The translations under genes and the position numbers were made by a program. A stretch of DNA of 64,000 nucleotides from Oerskovia flava (GTDB taxonomy: Bacteria; Actinomycetota; Actinomycetes; Actinomycetales; Cellulomonadaceae): positions 124,001 to 188,000 of the forward strand of contig NZ_JAOXSR010000002.1 in NCBI RefSeq assembly GCF_026163685.1. The letters are read 5' to 3'. Of the stretch, positions 57,083 through 64,000 are shown piece after piece; within the stretch, counting starts at the first letter, position 1, and each line of letters begins with the position of its first letter. The notes beneath the pieces were generated by a model. That model saw nothing but the letters and a program-made list of their open reading frames with translations. It had not been told where the DNA came from and did not search any database.

Positions 57083-57199
57083 TCTCCGCGACCCTCAACA
57101 TCGCGCTCGTGGTGGCAACCATCCTGGCCAGCACCGAGCGTGCGTTGCGGCTGCGCTACAACTGGCTGCTCGACGGCGGGCTGTTCGACGGCGACGACT
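57083..57199. repeat. 117-bp direct repeat, second copy
   Basis: This copy is identical to 56332-56448 but detached from the rest of the membrane-protein gene. It now overlaps, antisense, the last codons of the NB-ARC regulator, whose stop codon lies inside it at 57158-57156. Confidence 0.95.
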
Positions 57200-59720
57200 G
57201 ACCGGCCGACGACTGACCGGCCGACGACTGACCGGCCGGCGACGACAGAGCAGTGCGGATGCTGCGCGCCTCGGGGCCGTCGGAGTCCTCCCCGAGCGTC
57301 TCCAGCGCGTCCCGGAGCAGCGCGCGGGCGCGGGCGGCGTCGCCGTCGGCGGCTGCCACGCGTGCGAGGCCCTGCAGGGCACGGGCGCGCTCGAAGGTGA
57401 GATCGAGGCGGGTCGCGATCTGCAGGCCTTCGTCGAAGGACCGGGCGGCGGCATCGGGGTCGGCGTCCTCGAGGTGCTCACCGAGGTTGACGAGCGCCGC
57501 CGGTTCGAGCGCCGTGATCTCGTGCGTGCGCGCATATGCCAGGGCCTCGCGCTGCAGCTCGACGGCATGCGCGACCTGGCCGCGTCGGGCTAGCGCGTTC
57601 GCGAGGTTCGCCAGGCCGTAGCCGCGCATCGTGGTGTCGCCGAGGGCGTGGGAGACGTCGAGCCCCTCGCGTGCGGCCGACTCCGCGCCGTCCACGTCAC
57701 CGGTGAGGAGCAGCACCTCGCTCATGTTCGTCAGGGAGGTCGCGACGGCGCCGAGGTCGTCGCGCGACCGGGCGTCCGCCAGCGCCTCGCGGTGATGGTC
57801 GAGCGCACCGTCGAGGTCGCCGAGCCGACGCAGGATCACCGCGATGTTGTCCGTGAGCAGAGGGATGGCCTCGGTCATGCCGTCCTCGCGCGCGAGGACG
57901 AGCGCCTCGCGGAACCGGGCCTGCGCGGTCCGGAGGTCGCCGTTGTTCGCGGCGAGGATCGCGAGGGCGTTGCTCGCGGCGTACACGGGCCGCGCCGTCC
58001 CGGCGAGCCGGCCGAGCTCCTGCGCCCGCAGGAGGTGCGCGGTCGCCTGCGGGAGGCCCAGCCTGACCGCCGACTGCCCGACCCCGAGCTCGGCGAACGC
58101 CTCCGCGGCAGGGTCACCCGTGAGGCGCGCCGCCCGGACGGCCGCCTGGTGCAGTCCCAGGGCGAGCGTCGAGCGGCCCTTGCCGTCGAAGTGTCGGCTC
58201 AGCGCGCGCGAGAGGGTCGTCGTCACCTGGGGGCGGGTGCGTTCGCCGGCGAACGCGAGCTGCAGCAGGGTGTCGAGCTCCTCGTCGAGCCAGCACGACG
58301 CCGACGACGCGTCCGCGAACGCGCCCGGCCCGCTCGTCGGCGGGACGGACCCGGGGTAGAGGAGCTGCACCGCGTCGTGGGTGCGGCGCACGAGGTCGTC
58401 GGCGAGACGTGCGTTCGCCTCGTCCCGCGACGACGGGGGATCCTCCTCCCACGAACGCGCGACGGCGAACGCCCGCACGAGCGCGTGCAGGACGACTCGA
58501 CCGTGCGCGGGGCCGCGCAGGAGGCACCCGGCGCGGGCGAGCGCGGCGAGGTCGCCGCGCGCTGCGCTCGCGCTGACGCCGAGGAGCACCGGTACGGAGG
58601 CGGTGGAGATCTCCAGGCATGGCTGGGCCGCGAGCAGGCGGAGCGCGCGGCGCGGGCCTGCGGCCAGGGCGTCGTACGAGAGCGCGACGGACGACTGGAC
58701 CGGCGCGTCGAGGTGGTGCGCCGCGATCCTGGCCTCGAGCGCGTCGACGTGGTCGGCCAGCGACCAGTCGGGCCGGTCGCGCACCCGGGTCGCGGCGAGG
58801 GACACCGCCAGGGGGAGCCCTCCCACGAGCTCTTCGAGGCGGCGGGCGGCCGCCGGGTCGGCGTCGACGTGCGTGTCGCCGGCGACCTGCCGCAGGAGCA
58901 GCGCGGTCTCCCCGGACGTCCACGGTGCGATCGGGACGAGCGCGACGCCGGGCAGCCCGAGCGTCCGTCGGGTCGTGAGGAGCACGGGGGTGCGCGGGCG
59001 GGCCATCAGGAGCGGGAGCGCCTGGTCCGGGTCCGTGACGTCGTCGAGCACCAGCGCCGTGCGCCGCGCCGCCAGGACGTCCACGAGGCGCCGTGCCCGC
59101 TCGTGGGGCCCGGGCGGGACGGGCGCGTCGGGGAGCAGCGTGCGCAGCACGGACTCGGCGACCGGCGCCCACGACGGGGTGTCTCCCTGAGAGCCGGAGA
59201 GCCCGACCACGACGACGTCGTTCACGTCGCCCGCCTCGTGCAGCGCTGCCGCGGCGCGGCGCACGAGGTGCGACTTGCCCGTCCCTGCCATGCCCTCGAC
59301 GACGACCGGTCGGGTGGAGCGCAGGCACACCTCGAGCTCGTCCGCCCGCCCGACGAACGGCTCCTGCCGGTCCGGGACGCCGCGCCGCACGACGAAGACG
59401 TCGTTCTTCGTGCGCCCGTCCTGGGCGAGGGCGCACGCCGCACGCCACCGCACGAGCTCGTCGCCGTCCACGCCGAGGACCTCGGCGATGTCGGTGACCA
59501 GGGCGACGTCGATCCGCTTGCGGCCCGACGCGAAGCTGTCGTAGACGGTCACCCGGCCCGGGGCGTGCGCCGGAGCACCACGGCCGGCCCGCAGGTCCCC
59601 GACCCGGCGGGCGATGTCGGTGTACGACGGCGATCCCGCGGCGATGCGCCAGGAGCGCAGCCGTGCCGCGACGTCGTCGAGCGTCGCGAGGTGGGGCAGC
59701 GTCGCTTCGTCGCTCGTCAC
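57156..59720 (-). CDS. HTH-NB-ARC-TPR regulator (AfsR/SARP-associated STAND type)
   Basis: The 854-aa protein has an XRE-like N-terminal helix-turn-helix (SPSYTDIARRVGDL, VTVYDSFASGRKRIDVALVT), an NB-ARC ATPase with Walker A GMAGTGKS (residues 143-150), Walker B TALVLDDV, and LTTRRTLGL. A winged region and about eight TPR repeats follow (for example AVARRLGD-type helices, LTNMSEVLLLTGDVDGAE, GLANLANALARRGQVAHAVE). Such proteins switch gene expression on ligand binding. The C-terminus ends in Ala-Gly-Gln-Ser-Ser repeats from a 15-bp tandem repeat and then runs into the 117-bp duplication, so its original end has probably been replaced. GTG start. It is divergent from a secreted-peptide gene. 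Confidence 0.8.
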   Translation of the reverse strand: MTSDEATLPHLATLDDVAARLRSWRIAAGSPSYTDIARRVGDLRAGRGAPAHAPGRVTVYDSFASGRKRIDVALVTDIAEVLGVDGDELVRWRAACALAQDGRTKNDVFVVRRGVPDRQEPFVGRADELEVCLRSTRPVVVEGMAGTGKSHLVRRAAAALHEAGDVNDVVVVGLSGSQGDTPSWAPVAESVLRTLLPDAPVPPGPHERARRLVDVLAARRTALVLDDVTDPDQALPLLMARPRTPVLLTTRRTLGLPGVALVPIAPWTSGETALLLRQVAGDTHVDADPAAARRLEELVGGLPLAVSLAATRVRDRPDWSLADHVDALEARIAAHHLDAPVQSSVALSYDALAAGPRRALRLLAAQPCLEISTASVPVLLGVSASAARGDLAALARAGCLLRGPAHGRVVLHALVRAFAVARSWEEDPPSSRDEANARLADDLVRRTHDAVQLLYPGSVPPTSGPGAFADASSASCWLDEELDTLLQLAFAGERTRPQVTTTLSRALSRHFDGKGRSTLALGLHQAAVRAARLTGDPAAEAFAELGVGQSAVRLGLPQATAHLLRAQELGRLAGTARPVYAASNALAILAANNGDLRTAQARFREALVLAREDGMTEAIPLLTDNIAVILRRLGDLDGALDHHREALADARSRDDLGAVATSLTNMSEVLLLTGDVDGAESAAREGLDVSHALGDTTMRGYGLANLANALARRGQVAHAVELQREALAYARTHEITALEPAALVNLGEHLEDADPDAAARSFDEGLQIATRLDLTFERARALQGLARVAAADGDAARARALLRDALETLGEDSDGPEARSIRTALSSPAGQSSAGQSSAGQSSPSNSPPSSSQL
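57192..57236. repeat. three tandem copies of a 15-bp unit
   Basis: The unit CGACGACTGACCGGC occurs three times in exact succession, encoding Ala-Gly-Gln-Ser-Ser repeats at the C-terminus of the NB-ARC regulator on the minus strand. It directly follows the 117-bp repeat. Confidence 0.9.
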
Positions 59721-59935
59721 AGTGCCCCCCGGCGCAGATCCTCTACGGTCACGTCCACCCTAGGGCGGCGTTCGGGATCGTTCGGGAACCTTCCGCTGCG
59801 CGGACGCGCGCGCCCCGCCGGTGCCAACCTGGCGGCAGCCACGGGAGCCGACGCCGGTAGGTGCCGCGCCCCGAGGTGGAGGTCGAGAACCACCACGACA
59901 GGCGGGCGCCGCTCGCCGGAAGCAGGAGGAGAAGG

Positions 59936-60109
59936 ATGAAGCGCACGGTGTTCAAGCGGGCCGCGGCGACCTTGCTGGTCTCGGTAGGCCTGGTGACGGC
60001 GACGGCCGGGGCGAGCCAGGCGGCGTGGTACGGGGCGTGCAGCGGGGACGACTGGGTCATCTGGGACGGGAACGGCAACTACATGATCTGGCACGGCAAG
60101 TGTTCCTGA
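59936..60109 (+). CDS. small secreted Trp-rich peptide
   Basis: A strong AGGAGG precedes the ATG. The 57-aa precursor has a clear Sec signal peptide (MKRTVFKRAAATLLVSVGLV through ASQA). The mature ~28 residues start AWYGACSGDDWV and end MIWHGKCS, with four Trp and two Cys that could form a disulfide ring. No family is recognised. It is transcribed away from the NB-ARC regulator, 215 bases apart, which suggests the regulator may control it. Confidence 0.65.
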   Translation: MKRTVFKRAAATLLVSVGLVTATAGASQAAWYGACSGDDWVIWDGNGNYMIWHGKCS

Positions 60110-60149
60110 TCCCCGCACGGCCCTGCTCCGCGGCCTGAGCGGGGCGCCT

Positions 60150-60197
60150 GCGCGGCACGGCGGACCTCTCCCGACGACGGGACCCGGCGTGCCGCGC
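60150..60197 (+). terminator. hairpin after the secreted-peptide gene
   Basis: GCGCGGCACG (60150-60159) pairs with 60188-60197, a 10-bp perfect stem, 41 bases past the peptide stop. There is no T-run. It is the best terminator candidate in this otherwise empty 226-base spacer. Confidence 0.5.
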
Positions 60198-60335
60198 GGG
60201 CACGTGACCGACCGGGACTGCGAGCCCTCGACCGTCGTGAACCGATCCGACGCGCCCACGCGACCCACGTAGCAAGCGGGTGGCCTGGGGGAGTGGCACT
60301 GTAGCCAACTACACGTGCGACACGAGGGAGTCACG

Positions 60336-61529
60336 ATGGGACTGGGCATGCGCCGATCGCAGGAGCGGGCACGCCAGCGCGCCGCCGAGAGGGAACCCGA
60401 GAAGCGGGAGCCCACGCCGAGCGCTCCGCCGCCGAGCGGGGTGTCCGCGCTCTGGGCCGACGGCGTGGGTCGTGTCGGGACGCGGTCGGTGCAGGTGCTC
60501 GCGATCCTCGCGCTCGTCGCGGTCGCGGTCTTCGCGGTGACGCGGCTGACGCTGATCGTCATCCCCGTGCTCATCGCGCTGGTGCTCGCCGCGGCGATCT
60601 CGCCCCTCGTGAGCTTCCTGCGTCGCAAGGGGTTCCCGTCGCTGCTGGCGACGGTGATCTCGCTGGTCGCCCTGGTCGCCGTGCTGACGGGCGTCGTGTG
60701 GCTGGTCGTCGCCGCCGTCGTGAGCCAGTGGCCGGAGCTGCGTGACCAGGCGATCGAGGGCTTCGACGAGCTCCAGTCCTACATCCAGGGCCTGCCGTTC
60801 GACATCACCGAGGAGCAGCTGGAGTCGGTGCGCGACTCCGTCGTCGGCCTCCTGCAGTCCGAGGCCGTCAGCGCCGGCGCGATGGCCGGCGTCTCCCAGA
60901 CCGTCGACTTCGTCGCCGGGTTCGTCATCATGATCGTGGTGCTGTTCTTCTTTCTCAAGGACGGGCCGCAGATCTGGGAGTTCCTGCTGCGTCCGTTCGA
61001 GGGCACGTCCTACGCGCGCGGCCAGCGGATCGGAGACTCGACCGTCCAGACGCTCGGTGGCTACGTGCGCGGTACCGCGATCGTCGCGGTGGTGGACGCC
61101 GTCGCCATCGGTATCGGCCTGGCGATCGTCGGGGTCCCGCTGGTCATCCCGCTCGCGGTCCTCGTGTTCCTGCTGGCCTTCATCCCGCTCGTCGGTGCGA
61201 CGCTCGCCGGCATCCTCGCCACGCTGGTCGCCCTCGTGGCGCTCGGACCGATCGAGGCGCTCATCGTGCTGGCGATCGTCATCGGGGTCAACCAGCTCGA
61301 GGGCGACCTGCTGCAGCCCGTCGTCATGGGTCGCACGCTCCGCCTGCACCCCCTGGTCATCCTCGTCGCCCTGACCGCGGGCACCGTGCTCGCCGGCCTC
61401 AGCGGCGCCGTGCTGGCCGTCCCGATCGCCGCGTCGATCTGGCGCGCGATCCAGGTGTGGGACGGCCCCGAGCTGCCCGCGCACTTCGCCCGGCAGAAGC
61501 GGCACGAGACGGTGAGGACCGGGTCCTAG
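60336..61529 (+). CDS. AI-2E family transporter
   Basis: The 397-aa protein has a cytoplasmic Arg/Glu/Pro-rich N-terminus and about seven or eight membrane segments with the family landmarks: LIVIPVLIALVLAAAISPLV, a central soluble region, FFFLKDGPQIWEFLL near residue 208, LAFIPLVGATLAGILATLVAL and VNQLEGDLLQPVVMGRTLRLHPL near residue 325. The family is named for the AI-2 exporter TqsA but includes Na+/H+ antiporters and many of unknown substrate. GAGGGAG precedes the ATG. Confidence 0.9.
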   Translation: MGLGMRRSQERARQRAAEREPEKREPTPSAPPPSGVSALWADGVGRVGTRSVQVLAILALVAVAVFAVTRLTLIVIPVLIALVLAAAISPLVSFLRRKGFPSLLATVISLVALVAVLTGVVWLVVAAVVSQWPELRDQAIEGFDELQSYIQGLPFDITEEQLESVRDSVVGLLQSEAVSAGAMAGVSQTVDFVAGFVIMIVVLFFFLKDGPQIWEFLLRPFEGTSYARGQRIGDSTVQTLGGYVRGTAIVAVVDAVAIGIGLAIVGVPLVIPLAVLVFLLAFIPLVGATLAGILATLVALVALGPIEALIVLAIVIGVNQLEGDLLQPVVMGRTLRLHPLVILVALTAGTVLAGLSGAVLAVPIAASIWRAIQVWDGPELPAHFARQKRHETVRTGS

Positions 61530-61546
61530 GTCAGCCAGTTCTTCTT

Positions 61547-63304
61547 TCAGGTCAGCGGGGTCAGTGCGGCGACGAGGTCCTCGAGGCCGTCGAACTGTCC
61601 GTCGAAGACGTCGGAGCTCGCCGGCGGGTCGCCGACCGGGCGCCGCACGTAGGCGGTCCGCATGCCCTGTGCCTGGGCTCCTCGCAGGTCCCAGGCGTGG
61701 GCGGCGACCATGAGCACCCGCTCGGCGGGGCACCCCGCGACGTCGACGGCGTACCGGTAGATCTCCGGTGCCGGCTTGTAGACGCGGGTCGTCTCGCCCG
61801 ACGCCGCGACGTGCCACCGCAGGCCGGCGTAGACGTTGAGACGCAGGAGGGCGGCGGACGAGGCGTTGGAGAGCGCGACGACAGGCATCTGCTGCGCGAG
61901 CCGGTCGAGTCCCGCGACGGAGTCGTGCCACGGTGGCAACCGCTGACCTGCGGTGGCCAACCGGCGGATGGTCGCCGGTACGGTGATGCCCGCGCGGGCT
62001 GCGAGGTCCCGCGCGGCCTCGTCGTCGACGACCTCGGAGCTGGCGTACTCCCGGTGCCCCTGCGCGATGCGCAGCTGCTGGAGGGCGACGTAGCGTTGCC
62101 ACTCGTCCAGCAACGTGTCGACGAACGCGTCGTCGGCCCGGGGGAGCGCCTCCCGTATCGCCGCGCGGAGCCCGGAAGGCTCGTCGACGAGCGTCCCGAG
62201 GACGTCGACGACGACGACCTCGATGTCGTGGATCGGGGGCATGCGTGCTCCTCGTCGGTCGTCCTGTCGTGACGGTCGTGTGCCACGATCTTCCCCTGGC
62301 GCGGCGGGCGCGTCGTCAGACGAAGAGTCCGCGGCGTGCCGGTAGCGCTGGGCGAGACGTGCGAACGCGTCGACCAGCTCGGGCGGAGCGGCGGACTCGA
62401 CGTCGACGTCGTGGACGCCGATCGAGGCCGCGAGCGCCGTCCACGACCACGAGCCGAGGACGACGCGGCAGCGGTCGGGACCGAGGTGCTCGACGACCCC
62501 GTCGGCGACGAACGGTGCCACCCGTGTCGCGGGTGCTGCGAGGACGGCCTCGCCGAGGCAGGGCCACGCGCCTGCGGTGTCCGCGCCGCGGAACCTGGAC
62601 GTGACGAAGCTGCGCACGTCGCCACCCGGCAGCGCCCGCGGGGTGAAGCGCGGTCCGGTGGGCGTGCGCGGGGTGAGGCGGTCGACGCGGAACGTGCGCC
62701 AGTCGTCGCGGTCCAGGTCCCACGCGACGAGGTACCACCGCCCGCCGGAGACGACGACGTGGTGCGGCTCCACGCGGCGGAGCGGGACGGCGTCGGGCTC
62801 CGCGCGCGCCCCCGGCGAGGTGTAGTCGAGGCGGAGCACCTCGCGCGCCCGGACGGCGGCGCTCACGGCGAGGAGCACCTCGACGTCGACCCGCGGCGCG
62901 CTGCCGGAGCCCGGCGGCACGGTCGTCACCTGGACGGCGTCGACGCGGTGGCGCAGCCGTGTCGGCATGACCTGGCGCAGTGTGGTCAGGGCGCGTGCGG
63001 CCGCCTCCTCGAGCTCGGCGCCGACCCCGCTCGCCGCCAGGGTCTGCAGGGCGACGGTCAGGGCGACGACCTGCTCGTCGTCGAACAGCAGGGGCGGCAG
63101 CTCGGCGCCCGCGTCGAGGCGGTACCCGCCGTCGGGCCCGCGGGACGCCGTGATCCGGTACCCCAGCTCCCGCAGACGCTCGACGTCACGGCGCACGGTG
63201 CGCGGGTCGACCCCCAGGCGCTCGGCGAGCGCGGGACCCGACCAGTCCCGGCGGGCCTGGAGCAGGGAGAGCAGGAGGAGGGTGCGGGCCGAGGTCTCTG
63301 CCAT
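61547..63304 (-). CDS. WYL-domain regulator fused to a type II haloacid dehalogenase
   Basis: One uninterrupted 585-codon frame encodes two proteins normally separate. Residues 1-~325 are a YafY-type regulator (MAETSARTLLLLSLLQARRD, ERLGVDPRTVRRDVERL, then RRVEPHHVVVSGGRWYLVAW and DDWRTFRVDRL). After a Ser/Asp/Pro linker, residues ~355-585 are a haloacid dehalogenase (EVVVVDVLGTLVDEPSG with a Val-Asp-Val nucleophile motif, VVALSNASSAALLRL, ETTRVYKPAPEIYRYAV, VLMVAAHAWDLRGAQ). An internal ATG at 62242 with GAGGAG six bases upstream could give the dehalogenase alone. CACGAT 7 bases before the ATG at 63304 suggests a leaderless start. The nucleophile Asp is followed by Val rather than the usual aromatic/Gly residue. 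Confidence 0.75.
   Translation of the reverse strand: MAETSARTLLLLSLLQARRDWSGPALAERLGVDPRTVRRDVERLRELGYRITASRGPDGGYRLDAGAELPPLLFDDEQVVALTVALQTLAASGVGAELEEAAARALTTLRQVMPTRLRHRVDAVQVTTVPPGSGSAPRVDVEVLLAVSAAVRAREVLRLDYTSPGARAEPDAVPLRRVEPHHVVVSGGRWYLVAWDLDRDDWRTFRVDRLTPRTPTGPRFTPRALPGGDVRSFVTSRFRGADTAGAWPCLGEAVLAAPATRVAPFVADGVVEHLGPDRCRVVLGSWSWTALAASIGVHDVDVESAAPPELVDAFARLAQRYRHAADSSSDDAPAAPGEDRGTRPSRQDDRRGARMPPIHDIEVVVVDVLGTLVDEPSGLRAAIREALPRADDAFVDTLLDEWQRYVALQQLRIAQGHREYASSEVVDDEAARDLAARAGITVPATIRRLATAGQRLPPWHDSVAGLDRLAQQMPVVALSNASSAALLRLNVYAGLRWHVAASGETTRVYKPAPEIYRYAVDVAGCPAERVLMVAAHAWDLRGAQAQGMRTAYVRRPVGDPPASSDVFDGQFDGLEDLVAALTPLT
62242..62255 (-). promoter_or_regulatory. internal ribosome-binding site and ATG for the dehalogenase part
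   Basis: On the minus strand GAGGAGC is followed at ideal distance by ATG (62242-62240), which begins MPPIHDIEVVVVDV, the usual dehalogenase N-terminus. The stand-alone enzyme would be 231 aa (61547-62242). The site is inside the fused reading frame. Confidence 0.55.
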
Positions 63305-63422
63305 GCACCACATCGTGTCAGGAGATGCGGGCGCTACCTGTCCGCTTCCGGCGCGAGCATCGTCACGTGACGTCGGGCACCCGCCGGGCGCACGTCTCGT
63401 CCCTCACTCAAGGAGCATTCCG

Positions 63423-63836
63423 ATGACCGTGACCACCACCCCGCACCTGAACTTCCGTGGCGACGCCCGGGAGGCGTTGTCCTTCTACCGGTCCGTGTTC
63501 GGCGGCGACCTCGTCGTGGCGACCTACGGCGACATGGGGCAGGCCGACTCGCCCGAGGCCGACCTCGTCGTGTGGGGCCAGGTCGCCGCCGGGAACGGGT
63601 TCCGGGTCATGGCGTACGACGTGCCGGCGGCGCGGCCGTGGAGCCGGGGCGACGACCCGTTCTTCGTGTCCGTGCGCGGCGACGACGTCGCGGAGATCGC
63701 CGGCTACTGGGAGAAGCTCGTCGAGGGCGCGACCGTCGTGGCTCCGCTGGCGCCGTCCGCGTGGGCGCCGGCCTACGGGATGCTCACCGACCGGTTCGGC
63801 GTCACGTGGGTCCTGGACGTCGCCGCCGTCTCCTGA
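63423..63836 (+). CDS. VOC family protein (PhnB/3-demethylubiquinone-methyltransferase-like)
   Basis: The 137-aa protein has the PhnB-type glyoxalase fold: PHLNFRGDAREALSFYRSVFGGDL near residue 8, GNGFRVMAYDVP, FFVSVRGDDVAEIAGYWEKL and a C-terminal YGMLTDRFGVTWVLDV. Such proteins bind small ligands or metals; many are uncharacterised. AAGGAG precedes the ATG. It is divergent from the WYL-dehalogenase gene, which may regulate it. Confidence 0.88.
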   Translation: MTVTTTPHLNFRGDAREALSFYRSVFGGDLVVATYGDMGQADSPEADLVVWGQVAAGNGFRVMAYDVPAARPWSRGDDPFFVSVRGDDVAEIAGYWEKLVEGATVVAPLAPSAWAPAYGMLTDRFGVTWVLDVAAVS

Positions 63837-63867
63837 GCCGCGGGCGCGGGTGAGGCGATCCGGCGGT

Positions 63868-64000
63868 TCAGGAGGGCTGGTCGGCGAACGCGCCGGTGTA
63901 GGGGATGGGCTGGATGACGTCGACCAGCACCCCACCGGGCGCGACGACGATGAAGTGACGCTGCCCGAACTCCTCCGAGCGGATGTCGAGCGCGAGCTCG
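63868..64000 (-). CDS. VOC family protein (C-terminal part, cut by the window edge)
   Basis: The 43 visible C-terminal residues include SEEFGQRHFIVVAPGGVLVD followed by VIQPIPYTGAFADQPS. The final strand of a glyoxalase/VOC domain with the VAPGG-VLVDVIQPI pattern is recognisable. The N-terminal part is outside the window. It converges with the other VOC gene, 31 bases apart. Confidence 0.75.
   Translation of the reverse strand, partial: ELALDIRSEEFGQRHFIVVAPGGVLVDVIQPIPYTGAFADQPS

Overview
The window is GC-rich actinobacterial DNA. The codon pattern, many GTG starts, leaderless promoters (TANNNT 6-8 nt before a start codon) and a plant-polysaccharide locus suggest a soil or plant-litter member of the Micrococcales, such as a Cellulomonas or Cellulosimicrobium relative. 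That placement is inference; no rRNA is present.

1-24 kb is a carbohydrate-utilisation locus. A leftward operon encodes a DUF2264 protein, a sugar ABC importer (lipoprotein and two permeases), a DUF624 membrane protein, a GH88 unsaturated-uronyl hydrolase, a FAH-family hydrolase, KduD and the start of KduI. A divergent pair encodes a cytoplasmic heparinase II/III-like lyase and a regulator with a DeoR-type helix-turn-helix joined to a LacI-type sensor. Further right are three exported enzymes: a GH59 beta-galactosidase-like protein, a GH43_24-type exo-beta-1,3-galactanase, and a Tat-exported alginate-lyase-fold protein with an AbfB (arabinose-binding) domain. Together these fit type II arabinogalactan: galactan backbone and side chains are cut outside, uronate-capped oligomers are imported, and unsaturated uronate goes through KduI/KduD. 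A FAD oxidoreductase and a Cmx-like efflux pump with a short upstream reading frame sit inside the locus.

24-29.4 kb holds ordinary small genes (winged-helix protein, ABM monooxygenase, Imm-like protein, GntR regulator with an MFS pump) and ends at tRNA-Pro(GGG).

29.5-42.9 kb is a probable island bounded by a 40-bp direct repeat that includes the last 12 bases of the tRNA. It carries two paralogous LuxR/LAL regulators, two paralogous MerR regulators, a quinone oxidoreductase, a CPBP protease, SDR, DUF4260, a haloperoxidase-type hydrolase and small membrane or peptide genes. Eight copies of a palindrome (ACCSTGT-N7-ACASGGT-like), each beside a TTGACC-like -35 element, lie mostly just upstream of these genes in the geometry typical of MerR-type promoters.

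43-49.5 kb is defence-like and mobile: an IS481 remnant, a 1,501-aa protein with an N-terminal nuclease-like domain, a STAND-type ATPase and a long helical tail, and a degenerate IS5-family element inserted exactly at that gene's stop codon.

49.6-64 kb returns to chromosomal genes: the conserved phosphomutase/DUF3090/SCO1664 cluster, glutaminase, epoxide hydrolase, WYL regulators (one fused to a haloacid dehalogenase), a 117-bp duplication surrounding a DUF2510/DUF4177 gene, an HTH-NB-ARC-TPR regulator divergent from a tiny secreted peptide, an AI-2E family transporter and two VOC proteins.
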